NCBI RefSeq assembly: GCF_016917355.1
Contig: NZ_CP070304.1
Location: 4,092,001 to 4,156,000 of the forward strand
Direction: 5' to 3'
Length of the DNA stretch: 64,000 nucleotides
Origin: Glaciimonas sp. PAMC28666
GTDB lineage: Bacteria; Pseudomonadota; Gammaproteobacteria; Burkholderiales; Burkholderiaceae_D
A model generated the notes under the pieces. The model ran no database searches. It saw only the letters and a program-made list of their open reading frames with translations, and was not told the DNA's origin. The translations under genes were made by a program, and so were the position numbers. This document shows positions 9,630 to 18,764 of this stretch, piece by piece (position 1 is the first letter of the stretch; the number at the start of each line of letters is the position of its first letter).

Positions 9630-9909
9630 AAGTCCTTAATAGCCAATTAGCCAATCCGGCTTCCTGCTGCTTCAACGGCGTTGCACCTGTCTTGCCGGTC
9701 AAGCGGCCGTTCCAACGGATTGTCGGGGCGAGTTGGGTTGGCCAGCCCATTATTGCGACAAATTTGCGGAAGTCCTTTAGATGTAATTTACACCGTAAGC
9801 GCAACACCGTGTTTTTTGCACGCGCACTGCATCATATCCAACTCCAGAAAAAACTTGCTACCTGTCCTTATTAATTGGCCATTTGGTTGACTATTTTGCT
9901 CCAGCAATT

Positions 9910-10635
9910 TTAATCTGTGAATATTGGTATCGGACGCCAGTGTTGAATTTGTGGATATTTTATGGCCTCACTTAAGTGGCGCATGAACTCGTCGCGTGAA
10001 ATAGGAGTAGCGCCCAGCGAGGCAAGATGCGGGGTCTCTTGCTGACAGTCAATCATGGTGACACCGTTCTGGAGCAAAAATTTCACCAGATAGGCTAGTG
10101 CGATTTTGGACGCGTCGGTGACGCGGGCAAACATCGATTCACCATAAAACATGCGCCCGATACTGACGCCATAGGCGCCGCCGACCAATTTTCCATCCAG
10201 CCAGACTTCGACCGAGTGGGCATAGCCCAACCGGTGGAGCGCACGATAACCCTCGATAATCTGATCCGATATCCACGTGCCTTGACCATCGCGGCGCGGA
10301 GCGGCGCACGCGCGCATTACTTCCTCAAATGCAAAGTCGAAGCGAATTTGCCATCGCGGGTCAGACTTGCTTCGGTGGATTTTCTTTAAGGTTTTGTTCA
10401 AGCTGGCGGAAATTTGAAAGCGAGCCGTCTCGAGCACCATGCGCGGGTCCGTACTCCACCAAAGAATTGGCTGGCCTTCAGAAAACCAGGGAAATATCCC
10501 GCGCCGATAAGCGCTAAGCAACCGCTGGGGGGAAAGATTCGCACCTGCGGCTAATAGCCCAGGGGCGCCGTCTTCCGGGCCCATTGCCTCCGATGGATCG
10601 GGAAAGGGCGTATCGATTTCAAGCCAGGGAATCAT
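9910..10635 (-). CDS. aat: Leucyl/phenylalanyl-tRNA--protein transferase
   Basis: Adds Leu or Phe from aminoacyl-tRNA to N-terminal Arg or Lys of proteins, creating N-degrons read by ClpS/ClpAP. The motifs [33 protein letters not shown] (given here only as family signature), [32 protein letters not shown] and DCQQ are all present. The frame extends to 10689, but I use the ATG at 10635 (MIPWLEID) because GGGA lies about 7 bp upstream of it and homologues begin there. Together with bpt it provides both bacterial N-end-rule tagging activities. Confidence 0.95.
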   Translation of the reverse strand: MIPWLEIDTPFPDPSEAMGPEDGAPGLLAAGANLSPQRLLSAYRRGIFPWFSEGQPILWWSTDPRMVLETARFQISASLNKTLKKIHRSKSDPRWQIRFDFAFEEVMRACAAPRRDGQGTWISDQIIEGYRALHRLGYAHSVEVWLDGKLVGGAYGVSIGRMFYGESMFARVTDASKIALAYLVKFLLQNGVTMIDCQQETPHLASLGATPISRDEFMRHLSEAIKYPQIQHWRPIPIFTD

Positions 10636-11131
10636 AGCCATTCCCAAGCGTCGAAGGACGTGCGCCTTGTCGTTGTATTCGGCAAGCAACTGTCGTAAAG
10701 GACCATTGTTCTCATGGTAAATTATTTAGCTGTCAAAACTACTCCACAGCGCAATAGTTAAAATGTTCATAAGTAATGTTTCTGAACTGTTAGTATGTAT
10801 CTGTACAGCACTGTTTATATCGTGGAACGTAGGTAAAACTCACTCTTTTCTTTGGCCGGGCGTTGAGGTTTCCATCAATTTTCCATGTTAGTCATTTCCA
10901 CCCAACAGATATTTGGTCGAAATCGACGTACGCAAGTATTGTATGGTGCGTTAAATGTGATTCGCACTTTTTTGGTGCGTACCAGTTTATATTACCAGTT
11001 TGCAAAGGCTAATTCGGGCTCAAGGTGTGCGCGTATTGCTGGCCCGAATTTTGCTGTATAGAAATGCTGCAATCAAAGCTTCATTCACAAAGCACGCTTA
11101 ACATTATCCAAGTGATAGAGATATAGCCACT
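10636..11131. other. Intergenic region upstream of the GGDEF-EAL gene
   Basis: Nearly 500 bp without a convincing gene between divergent aat and the GGDEF-EAL gene. It is AT-rich. An inverted repeat (AATTCGGGC at 11011-11019 and GCCCGAATT at 11042-11050, loop 22 nt) lies about 80 bp before the GGDEF-EAL start and could be a leader hairpin or an operator; it lacks a T run, so it is not an ordinary terminator. No canonical promoter pair stood out. Confidence 0.45.
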
Positions 11132-13441
11132 ATGCATGAACTATCTCCCTTGGCACCGTTTGGTTTGGCCAAAGCGCCGAATAACACTCTGGTAACTCCA
11201 TCCCTACGGACTGCCCTCTCCGAAGCAGTCGTCCCCGATTTTGTCGAACAAGCTGCGTCCTTCGGACGATGGTGGTACGATTTTAGAACCGATCAGGTGG
11301 TGCTATCGTCAAATGCGGCAAGTATGCTAGGGGTGCAATCGAGATGGTATCCGACGCTAAAAAGTTGCTTTATTCACATATTGCGCGATGACTTGTCGAT
11401 GCTGGAGGAGACGCTAAAATCAGAGAGCGCGGAGGGTGGCTCGGTCGAATGTGAATTTCGGGTTGTTAATGAAATCCACGGAATGCATTGGTTTAGCCTG
11501 ATATCGTCGCCTCAGTCAGCCCGAAAGCATGCAGTGCGCAGTGGCCTCATCCTGGAAACTACTGCAGCGAAGCATACTGCCGTCCGCGAACGACTGAGTT
11601 TTGAATCCACACAATTTTTGTTGCGCACGGACACGCTCGGCAACGCCGTAACCAAAGTTATCAAACTAGTGTGTGAAAATTTAGGTTGGGAATGGGGCGC
11701 GTATTGGGCAGTGGAACCCAGCGCGACGGCGTTGCAGGAACTTTCATGTAAACATTTCTGGCACGACCCGGCTTATTCCCTCGATATATTTACCGCCGAC
11801 AGCGTTACCATGCGAATGGCAGCGGGGGTTGGTGCGGTTGGTCAGGTGTGGCAGACCGGCGAAGCGCGTTGGATCGAAAATTTGGGAAGCGCACCCGGCT
11901 TTTTGCGCTCTAACGGTGCGGCGAATTCGGGCTTACAGTCCGGTTACGTATTTCCGGTCGTTTATGTGACGGATGACGGCCACAGGCATAGTCCGGGGGT
12001 CTTGGAATTTTATAGCAGACTATCGCGTCAGCGTGACGCTCAGTTGCCGATACTTTCAGCGACGATTGGCGTGTTGATTGCGCAGACGGCGCAACGCCTG
12101 GAGCAACAGGAGACCATTCGCCAGTTAGCGCAAATAGATGGTTTAACCGAATTGGCGAACCGCACCTATTTTTATCACATGCTTGATCTGGCCTGTGAGA
12201 ATTCCACTGCATCGACTAAGTCGTTTGGCTTGATATTTATTGATTTGGATCGCTTCAAACCGGTGAATGACGCATTCGGCCACGAGGCTGGAAACGTGGT
12301 TTTACGCGAATTTGCACAACGTTTGCAAGCGCTTGCGCCAATCGGAAGTTATGTCGGACGACTTGGCGGAGATGAGTTCGCTATTTTGTTGATTCCGCAA
12401 AACACGACATTGCCGCTTGGCGAACAATTGAATACGGTTGCTGCCAACGTGTTGCGGGCGGCGCGCATACCTTTTCTGTTTGACGGAAATGATATGACAG
12501 TGTCGGCCAGTGTCGGCATCAGCGTTTTTCCTGAAAATGGCATGACGAGTCCAGAACTATTGCGCGGCGCCGATACTGCCATGTATCGAATTAAAAAGAA
12601 TGGCAGAAATGCGCACAGTTTTTTCTCGGACAGCACTTCGCATACTTTAGCGGTGCAGCAGTCCGACGTGGCGCAGCGAATGACCATGGAAGCTGAATTA
12701 CATCAGGCGCTGACTGACAATGCATTTTTCCTGGAGTATCAGCCGATATTCAATGGTAATGGCGAGCACATGCACGCGGTGGAGGCGCTCATACGCTGGC
12801 GTCGCGCTAACGGGGACATCGTCAGTCCGGAAATATTTATTCCCATAGCGGAGCAAAGCACCCTTATTATAAATATCGGACGATGGGTCTTGCGTCGGGC
12901 ATGTGCCGATCTGGCGCACTTGCATCGGTCGGGATTCAGTCATCTGGAAATGCACGTCAATACGGCACCGCCAGAATTTATGATTGCCGATTTGCCGGGT
13001 GAGGTCAGCGCAATTTTGCGAGAGTCGGGTATTTCGCCTCATCATCTTTGTCTGGAGCTGACCGAGGGAATGTTGGTGCATCAGCCCGATAAAGTGATTT
13101 CCGTGATGCAGGCGCTGCGCGAGCTTGGCGTGGGAATCAGTCTTGATGATTTTGGCGTTGGCTACTCGTCGCTTTCGCGCGTAAAAAGATTGCCCATCTC
13201 GTCCGTTAAAATCGATCGTTCCTTTGTGCGGGGCTTACCGCACGTAACGGAAGACAAGGCTATCGTGCGGGCGATGATCGAGCTCGGCCGGCACATGAAT
13301 TTGCGTGTTATCGCTGAAGGTGTTGAAACGGACGAGCAATTAGACTTTCTGCGTCAACACGGTTGTAATTTAATTCAAGGATATATATTAGGTCGGCCCA
13401 TGTCGCTTGATGCATTGATCGCACTACATCGACCCCGTTAG
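11132..13441 (+). CDS. PAS-GAF-GGDEF-EAL cyclic-di-GMP protein
   Basis: Soluble protein of 769 residues for making and/or degrading c-di-GMP. A PAS-like fold occupies about residues 40-150, a GAF-like domain about 160-325, GGDEF about 335-500 (intact GGDEF at about 412) and EAL about 520-769. Both output domains keep their signatures: GGDEF plus DRFKPVNDAFGH; and VEALIRW, ELTEGML, LDDFGVGYSSL, KIDRSF and AEGVE. No RxxD inhibitory site is seen at the usual spot before GGDEF. There is no membrane segment, so it should sense a cytoplasmic or diffusible signal. Which activity dominates cannot be read from sequence. It is monocistronic as far as I can see. Confidence 0.95.
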   Translation: MHELSPLAPFGLAKAPNNTLVTPSLRTALSEAVVPDFVEQAASFGRWWYDFRTDQVVLSSNAASMLGVQSRWYPTLKSCFIHILRDDLSMLEETLKSESAEGGSVECEFRVVNEIHGMHWFSLISSPQSARKHAVRSGLILETTAAKHTAVRERLSFESTQFLLRTDTLGNAVTKVIKLVCENLGWEWGAYWAVEPSATALQELSCKHFWHDPAYSLDIFTADSVTMRMAAGVGAVGQVWQTGEARWIENLGSAPGFLRSNGAANSGLQSGYVFPVVYVTDDGHRHSPGVLEFYSRLSRQRDAQLPILSATIGVLIAQTAQRLEQQETIRQLAQIDGLTELANRTYFYHMLDLACENSTASTKSFGLIFIDLDRFKPVNDAFGHEAGNVVLREFAQRLQALAPIGSYVGRLGGDEFAILLIPQNTTLPLGEQLNTVAANVLRAARIPFLFDGNDMTVSASVGISVFPENGMTSPELLRGADTAMYRIKKNGRNAHSFFSDSTSHTLAVQQSDVAQRMTMEAELHQALTDNAFFLEYQPIFNGNGEHMHAVEALIRWRRANGDIVSPEIFIPIAEQSTLIINIGRWVLRRACADLAHLHRSGFSHLEMHVNTAPPEFMIADLPGEVSAILRESGISPHHLCLELTEGMLVHQPDKVISVMQALRELGVGISLDDFGVGYSSLSRVKRLPISSVKIDRSFVRGLPHVTEDKAIVRAMIELGRHMNLRVIAEGVETDEQLDFLRQHGCNLIQGYILGRPMSLDALIALHRPR

Positions 13442-13555
13442 AGTCAGCCAGTTGGTGAAATTGGCCAGTGGAGTCGCTGGGTAATTTCCGTAGACGGTAC
13501 AGTTAAACGGACAGTGCCGTGCTCGACGCAAGATGGCGTTAATTGCTTCGGTCAT

Positions 13556-14128
13556 TCAGTTACTACGCATTGGTTTATAGATGTCTTCGGTATGCAGGGC
13601 AAATTTCGCATCGTTTTTTTGTACTAATTTGAGATCGCTAAAAAATGCCTTTAGCGTATAAGCAACTGTAGGGAAGGCAATATCTTCCCATGGAATTTCT
13701 GCTTCAGTAAACATCTCCACCTCAAGACTTTCAATACCTGCGGCATAGTCAAGGTCGAGCAGGGTGGCCCGATAAAACAAATGCACCTGATGAACGTGTG
13801 GGACGTTGATCATGGAAAAAAGTCCATGCAATGTGATCTTGGCACCGGCCTCCTCTTCGGTTTCGCGGCGGGCAGCATCTTCAGTGGTCTCGTTATTTTC
13901 CATAAACCCCGCCGGAAGCGTCCAGTACCCGAGTCGAGGTTCTATCGCCCGCTTGCAAAGCAAGATACGCGTTTCGCCTTCATGTTCCCATACTGGAATT
14001 GACCCAACCACCATCTTCGGATTCTGATAGTGGATCGTCCCGCAATTGCTGCAGACAAAGCGAGGACGCGTGTCGTCTGGTGGAATTTGCAGAGATACAG
14101 GATGTGCGCATTCGGAGCAGAATTTCAT
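13556..14128 (-). CDS. Nudix hydrolase with N-terminal zinc ribbon
   Basis: Protein of 190 residues with an N-terminal zinc ribbon (two cysteine pairs, CSEC and CSNC) followed by a Nudix fold. The Nudix box is complete: GFMENNETTEDAARRETEEEAG (G-x5-E-x7-RE-x2-EE-x-G pattern), which binds Mg and cleaves nucleoside-diphosphate-linked substrates. The ribbon-plus-Nudix layout resembles the C-terminal part of NADH pyrophosphatases and small ADP-ribose/NADH hydrolases; the exact substrate is not readable. The frame opens at 14155, but ATG at 14128 (MKFCSEC) puts the zinc ribbon at the N-terminus as in relatives. Confidence 0.92.
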   Translation of the reverse strand: MKFCSECAHPVSLQIPPDDTRPRFVCSNCGTIHYQNPKMVVGSIPVWEHEGETRILLCKRAIEPRLGYWTLPAGFMENNETTEDAARRETEEEAGAKITLHGLFSMINVPHVHQVHLFYRATLLDLDYAAGIESLEVEMFTEAEIPWEDIAFPTVAYTLKAFFSDLKLVQKNDAKFALHTEDIYKPMRSN

Positions 14129-14479
14129 AGGTAGCGAATTAAAGGTCTGGCACAATGTTCCGGAGGCATCATTGTGCGTTGAAAGGAGTTGATATTGATA
14201 TTATCAGGACTTCGGCAAACGCGCCGCGGCCTTGCAGTGCTTTGCAGGTCGCTGTGGCGACCGTTCAGCAGCATAGTTGGCAAGTCCGTTGCTGAGACGA
14301 TTTTGCGTAAGTACTGACTATAAACAACATGTCTATAACTAGCGTGTTTTTAAGCAACGAGTTTACAGCTGCGTGTTTTTTATCAGACACCGAAGTGTAT
14401 CACTGCCCCATATAAATGCGTTTTCTCACTATATCGTTTGCTATATTAATCAAACCGGCTTATACTCTCATTCCTCAGA
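14129..14479. other. Intergenic region upstream of the tRNA cluster
   Basis: About 350 bp between the Nudix gene and the first tRNA-fMet, AT-rich and without a credible open frame. The only clear element is the tRNA promoter at its right end (listed separately). Confidence 0.5.
14438..14466 (+). promoter_or_regulatory. Promoter of the tRNA-fMet cluster
   Basis: TTGCTA at 14438-14443 and TATACT at 14461-14466 are separated by exactly 17 bp, placing the start of transcription about 7 bp before the first tRNA. The -10 is near consensus. Assignment as the promoter of the tandem tRNAs is inference. Confidence 0.6.
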
Positions 14480-14556
<77 letters not shown>

Positions 14557-14603
14557 GATTTAAAATGTCAGAAAATATCCTGGCATTGTTTGAAAAGTAC
14601 AGA

Positions 14604-14680
<77 letters not shown>

Positions 14681-14726
14681 GATGTAAAATATCAGAATAT
14701 ATCCTGATATTGTTGTAAAGTACAGA

Positions 14727-14803
<77 letters not shown>

Positions 14804-14811
14804 ATAAGTCG

Positions 14812-14846
14812 AAACCGTTGTTCAGCCTCGCTGTTCAGCGGTTTTT
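14812..14846 (+). terminator. Intrinsic terminator of the tRNA-fMet cluster
   Basis: Composite stem AAACCG/CGGTTT with inner pairs TG/CA and CAGC/GCTG around a short CTC loop, followed by five T residues and a T-rich stretch. It lies 8 bp after the last tRNA. Confidence 0.75.
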
Positions 14847-15001
14847 GCTTTTCGGAGGGCAATTCTCGGAGCGCTGTGAGGCCCTCTGCGCTTCACGCTA
14901 CATTTTCGTTCATACCGGAACTTCCCTTCTGTTTTTGCTTCGCGCACCGTTGTCTTAATATCTTGGTATTATATAAACATCGTCGTTGCGAAGGAGCGGA
15001 G

Positions 15002-15814
15002 ATGAAAAGTCGCACATGCTTTATACGCGTCGGTATAGGCGGATGGACCTATGCCCCCTGGCGCGATAACTTTTATCCTTCCGATCTGGTTCATGCCCGT
15101 GAATTGGAATATGCCAGCCGCCAGGTCACGGCAATAGAAATTAATGGCACCTATTACAGCACCCAGAAGCCTGCTACTTTCGCGCGGTGGGCCGCTGAAA
15201 CCCCGGATGACTTCATTTTTTCCGTGAAGGCGCCGCGTTACAGTACAAATCGACGGATTTTGGCCGAGGCTGGTGAATCAGTCGAGCGTTTTATAAACAG
15301 TGGCATCGCCGAGCTCGGGAAAAAGTTGGGACCAATTTTATGGCAATTTGCGCCCACTAAACACTTCGATATCGCCGATATGACAGCTTTTCTGGCGTTG
15401 CTTCCGACGAAAATTGATGGTGTAAAACTGCGTCACGTTCTGGACGTGCGACACGATAGTTTTATGACGCCCGATTTTTTTAAGCTGACGCGAAAATATA
15501 AAGTAGCCAGCGTTTTTACGGACTCGCCAGACTATCCATCCTTCGCAGATTTTAGTACCGATTTTGTTTACATACGATTAATGTGCAGTGAGTCCAAAAC
15601 AAAATCAGGTTATCCTCCGAAGGCGCTCGATGCATGGGCCGCCCGGGTAAAAAACATTGTTGATGGATTAAAGCCGGCTGACGGGGAGGCTTTCCCTAAT
15701 ATAACCGCTCAGTCCAAGCAGGACGTGGCGCGCGATGTGTTCTTGTTTTTCATCAATGGCGCCAAAGAACGCGCCCCTGATGGCGCGATCGCTTTATTAA
15801 AGCGATTAGGTTGA
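15002..15814 (+). CDS. DUF72 family protein (YecE-like)
   Basis: Protein of 270 residues, TIM-barrel-like DUF72 family of unknown biochemical function. Family motifs visible are VGIGGWTYAPWR at the N-terminus, the EINGTYYSTQKP segment, FSVKAPRY and the mid-protein LGPILWQFAP. The frame opens at 14876, but ATG at 15002 is preceded by AAGGAG at 6 bp spacing and begins the conserved domain, so I use it. It stands alone between the tRNA cluster and a convergent channel-like gene. Confidence 0.92.
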   Translation: MKSRTCFIRVGIGGWTYAPWRDNFYPSDLVHARELEYASRQVTAIEINGTYYSTQKPATFARWAAETPDDFIFSVKAPRYSTNRRILAEAGESVERFINSGIAELGKKLGPILWQFAPTKHFDIADMTAFLALLPTKIDGVKLRHVLDVRHDSFMTPDFFKLTRKYKVASVFTDSPDYPSFADFSTDFVYIRLMCSESKTKSGYPPKALDAWAARVKNIVDGLKPADGEAFPNITAQSKQDVARDVFLFFINGAKERAPDGAIALLKRLG

Positions 15815-15856
15815 TGCATCCCAATTCAATAGCGTAGTTGCATGCCGCCGTGACGA

Positions 15857-16480
15857 TTAATCCAGCCCTCGAATGGTGGCGCCATTAAAGCTTGGCAATC
15901 GCCAGTGAAACCGGATTGCCAGCAATCGAAACAAAAAGCCGGCGCCGATGGCCACCAGCGATGCGATATTGATATCGATCTTCAACGACAGCAAGCCAAC
16001 ATATAACCCGCCGGTTAGCAGAGACACCGTAGCGTAGAGTTCGCGCCGCAAGACCCATGGAATCTCGTTGCATAAGACGTCTCGCAACACGCCACCGAAA
16101 ATCCCGGTAATGAGTCCGGCCACGACCACGATTCCCGGCGCCATTCCGCTGGACATGGCAACGTTGCAGCCTATAACGGTGAATGCTACCAGCCCTAAGC
16201 CATCCACGACTAGAAATACCGTCCTTGCATGATGCAGAACACGTGCAACCACTGCCGTGACGATCGCTGCGCCGATGGTGAAGAGTAAATATTCAGGGTT
16301 GGCGATCCAGCTCAACGGATAGTGACCTAACAGCACATCGCGGATCGTGCCACCACCTAACGCAGTGACGGTCCCGATCAGGCAAATTCCAAAAAGATCC
16401 ATGTCGCGGCGCATGCCCATGATTGCGCCTGACATTGCTTCGGCAACGATAGCAACCAGATAGATGGTATGTAAAAGCAA
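15857..16480 (-). CDS. TRIC/UPF0126 family membrane protein
   Basis: Inner-membrane protein of 207 residues with about seven hydrophobic helices in two internally similar halves. Each half has a glycine-rich kinked helix (GGGTIRDVLLG and GGVLRDVLC), the signature of the UPF0126 domain. Bacterial members form trimeric channels related to eukaryotic TRIC cation channels; some have been linked to glycine or other small solutes. The substrate cannot be read here. The start ATG at 16480 directly precedes the first helix. Confidence 0.9.
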   Translation of the reverse strand: MLLHTIYLVAIVAEAMSGAIMGMRRDMDLFGICLIGTVTALGGGTIRDVLLGHYPLSWIANPEYLLFTIGAAIVTAVVARVLHHARTVFLVVDGLGLVAFTVIGCNVAMSSGMAPGIVVVAGLITGIFGGVLRDVLCNEIPWVLRRELYATVSLLTGGLYVGLLSLKIDINIASLVAIGAGFLFRLLAIRFHWRLPSFNGATIRGLD

Positions 16481-16859
16481 GTGTCATCCTTCGCATAAAA
16501 AAATGGTGGTCAGGCCGTCAGTTCACTTCGACCTGTTCAGGATAAGGACTCGCTGGCCCCATCGCCATGATTAGCGCGCATGCGAGATTTTTACAAATTG
16601 ATTTGTATCAAGATAACGTAAGAAAAGCGCGATGTCAGATTTTTATGAATGGGTCATCCTGCAAGGTGCGGCAATACCTTAAAAAAATGTCAGTCGCATC
16701 CCTTCGATTTTGTTGACTTGATCTTCACCGCGGATTTGATTTTGTTACGGTCGATTCCATTCGTGATTTTGGTGACAACGACTCTACAACGAAAAAATCC
16801 TTGTTCGCATTTGCGAGCAAGGATTTTTTCACCATCGATTTTCCGCGACCGTCTAGTTT
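16481..16859. other. Intergenic region with terminator
   Basis: About 380 bp between two minus-strand genes. It holds the strong hairpin at 16792-16829 (listed separately) and, on the right of 16480, presumably the promoter of the TRIC-like gene. No credible gene. Confidence 0.5.
16792..16829 (-). terminator. Intrinsic terminator downstream of the YXWGXW gene
   Basis: Near-perfect 18-bp stem: AAAAAATCCTTG at 16792-16803 pairs with CAAGGATTTTTT at 16818-16829, and TCGCA/TGCGA pair inside around a TT loop. The flanking A and T runs make it usable on both strands; it lies 30 bp past the stop of the minus-strand YXWGXW gene. Confidence 0.88.
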
Positions 16860-17303
16860 TTAACGATTACCGCCGCGACCTTCGTGGCGGCCATTGTCAT
16901 GTCGTCCGCCATTCGGGCGACCGCCGCCATGATGATTGTTGTAATTCGGGCGTCCGTGGCCCTGATAGCCGGGTCGGCCGTAACCATGGCCTCCTCGTTG
17001 CCAGCCACCGCGGTTTAACTGCCAGCCGCGTCTGCCTTGCTCCCAACGAGGCCGTTGATATTGGTATCCGGGACGTGCCCGGTCCCAGTTACCTTGTCGC
17101 CAGACGTGTCGACCACCCGACCAGTTCCAATAGCCCGGTGCCCAGATATAGCCCACTCTGGGCGGCGGAACACGTTCATAACGCGGTGGCGGCGGTCGTG
17201 AGCCTATGGTGATGTTGACCCCGACCTGCGCATTCGCTTGTCCGGAAATAAAGGCGGTACAACTTATTGCGACCAGCATGGCCGCACAGAGGAGGCGTTT
17301 CAT
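16860..17303 (-). CDS. YXWGXW repeat-containing exported protein
   Basis: Small secreted protein of 147 residues with a clear Sec signal (MKRLLCAAMLVA, cleaved near ANAQ). The next part has aromatic repeats of the YXWGXW type (GYIWAPGYWNW, HVWRQGNW), followed by an Arg/Gly/His-rich tail (RPGYQGHGRPNYNNHHGG). Proteins of this kind are common in betaproteobacteria as small envelope proteins of unknown function. The frame opens at 17357, but ATG at 17303 starts the signal peptide. The basic, His-rich tail could bind metal or polyanions (speculative). Confidence 0.88.
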   Translation of the reverse strand: MKRLLCAAMLVAISCTAFISGQANAQVGVNITIGSRPPPPRYERVPPPRVGYIWAPGYWNWSGGRHVWRQGNWDRARPGYQYQRPRWEQGRRGWQLNRGGWQRGGHGYGRPGYQGHGRPNYNNHHGGGRPNGGRHDNGRHEGRGGNR

Positions 17304-17439
17304 ATGTGCCTTAAAATTTAAATATAGGCAAACTATACCTTTAAAAAAATTACACACAAGAAACGATTCAACTCGTTACAAAGTCCCGGCGTAACCAACG
17401 TTTTGACACAATCTATAATAGGCGGGCTTAGGCAAAAAC

Positions 17440-17491
17440 AACCGGCGACCTGGGGCCTTCTGGTCACATAAGTTTCAAAAGATTGCCGGTT
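17440..17491 (+). promoter_or_regulatory. Structured leader upstream of phhB
   Basis: Nested hairpins lie 56 bp before the phhB start: outer arms AACCGGC (17440-17446) and GCCGGTT (17485-17491) enclose GACC (17447-17450) and GGTC (17462-17465). A short T run follows the outer arm. It could be a weak attenuator or protein site; I recognise no known riboswitch. Confidence 0.35.
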
Positions 17492-17547
17492 TTACCCACC
17501 AACGTTTCTGGCTATAAAATTGGTGTTTTTAGATACGGAGAACGTTT

Positions 17548-17856
17548 ATGACTCGACCATCACACATTGGCGCGGAAGCAGCCTTGAAAAATCTTCCTGA
17601 ATGGTCCGTGGCGAAAGGGCGGGATGCTATCGAACGGACATTTTTGTTCGCCGACTTTAACGCCGCGTTTGGGTTCATGACGCAAGTCGCTTTGCTGGCA
17701 GAAAAAATCGATCACCATCCTGAATGGTCAAATGTTTATAATCGTGTAGTTGTTCTGCTGGCAACTCATGACGCGAATGGCGTCACTGAACTGGATATGC
17801 GAATGGCCCACTTTATGGATCAAGTCGCCGCCCATGCACATAAAAAACTTACTTGA
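17548..17856 (+). CDS. phhB: 4a-hydroxytetrahydrobiopterin dehydratase (pterin carbinolamine dehydratase)
   Basis: Dehydrates the 4a-hydroxy-pterin produced by aromatic amino acid hydroxylases, regenerating the pterin cofactor. The 102 residues match the family, with the diagnostic block [14 protein letters not shown] carrying the catalytic histidines and the later [11 protein letters not shown] segment. An AGATACGGAGAAC stretch just upstream supplies the ribosome-binding site. It is followed after 13 bp by a pteridine-reductase-like gene, making a pterin-recycling pair. No phenylalanine hydroxylase gene lies in the window. Confidence 0.95.
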   Translation: MTRPSHIGAEAALKNLPEWSVAKGRDAIERTFLFADFNAAFGFMTQVALLAEKIDHHPEWSNVYNRVVVLLATHDANGVTELDMRMAHFMDQVAAHAHKKLT

Positions 17857-17869
17857 AACGATCACCAAC

Positions 17870-18649
17870 ATGACGCAACCTGTAGTACTGATTACCGGCG
17901 CTGCCAAACGTGTCGGGCGTGTGATTGCCGAGCATTTTGCCCAGGCTGGCTATGCCGTCGTGGTGCATTACGGAAACTCGGAAGCCGAGGCGCTTGAGAC
18001 AGTCGCGTCGATGGAAGCGGCTGGCCATAGAGCCATCTCCCATCGCGCAGATCTGGCCATTCCTTCCGAGTTGTCCGCCATGATTCTGGCAACTTATGCT
18101 AGGTTCGGGCGCCTGGATGTACTCGTCAATTGTGCGGCGATATTTTTTCCCGACACGTTGGCCGATTTTTCGCTTGAGGATCTGGAGCGCTCCTGGCAAA
18201 TCAATTGCCGTGCTCCGCTGTTGCTGACCCAGGCTTTTTACCAGCAAGCCCGCCAGCGCGATCAACGGGGAGTCGTGGTGAATGTCGTCGATCAAAAGGT
18301 ACGTGCAAATTTTCATCCAGAGGATTTTAGTTATACGGTGGCAAAGGCTGCGCTAGGAAATATGACCGCCATGTTAGCGATTTCCGGTGGAAGCGTATTG
18401 CGGGTTAACGCACTCTATCCCGGGCTAATGACACCAAGTGGGGATCAGACCCAGGCAGATTTTGAATATTCATCAGAGCGTTCAACGCCGCTTGGGTATG
18501 TGGCGCCGTTATCGGAGATCGCCGAGGCGATTCTATTGCTGACGCGGCCGTCGTTCAACGGCACCGAATTTGTCGTCGATGCAGGGCAAAATCTGGTTCG
18601 CGTCGATCGGGACGTGGTAAATCTGTATCGATCTCCGCCGTCTGATTGA
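17870..18649 (+). CDS. FolM/PTR1-like pteridine (dihydromonapterin) reductase, SDR family
   Basis: Short-chain dehydrogenase of 259 residues. The nucleotide-binding motif is TGAAKRVG, of the TGX3RXG form that separates pteridine reductases (FolM, PTR1) from ordinary SDRs with TGxxxGxG, and it favours NADPH. The catalytic tyrosine and lysine are in YTVAKAAL. The frame opens inside phhB, but ATG at 17870 begins the Rossmann fold. Family enzymes reduce dihydropterins to tetrahydropterins, and the neighbouring PhhB supports a role in pterin cofactor recycling. Exact pterin substrate not determined. Confidence 0.88.
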   Translation: MTQPVVLITGAAKRVGRVIAEHFAQAGYAVVVHYGNSEAEALETVASMEAAGHRAISHRADLAIPSELSAMILATYARFGRLDVLVNCAAIFFPDTLADFSLEDLERSWQINCRAPLLLTQAFYQQARQRDQRGVVVNVVDQKVRANFHPEDFSYTVAKAALGNMTAMLAISGGSVLRVNALYPGLMTPSGDQTQADFEYSSERSTPLGYVAPLSEIAEAILLLTRPSFNGTEFVVDAGQNLVRVDRDVVNLYRSPPSD

Positions 18650-18764
18650 ATTGACACTTTTGAAGTTTCTGCTGCAGCGACCAGCGTGCTGAATTTGGGA
18701 TGTCACTGTAAGGAAGCGACCGCCTCAGCGACCAACTGACAATATCATCTTTTCGGAGTCGCAC

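Noticed and set aside
17414-17419. TATAAT before phhB with TTGACA-like sequence close by
   Set aside because: The TTGACA-like sequence is only about 5 bp from the TATAAT and nothing like a -35 lies 16-18 bp upstream.
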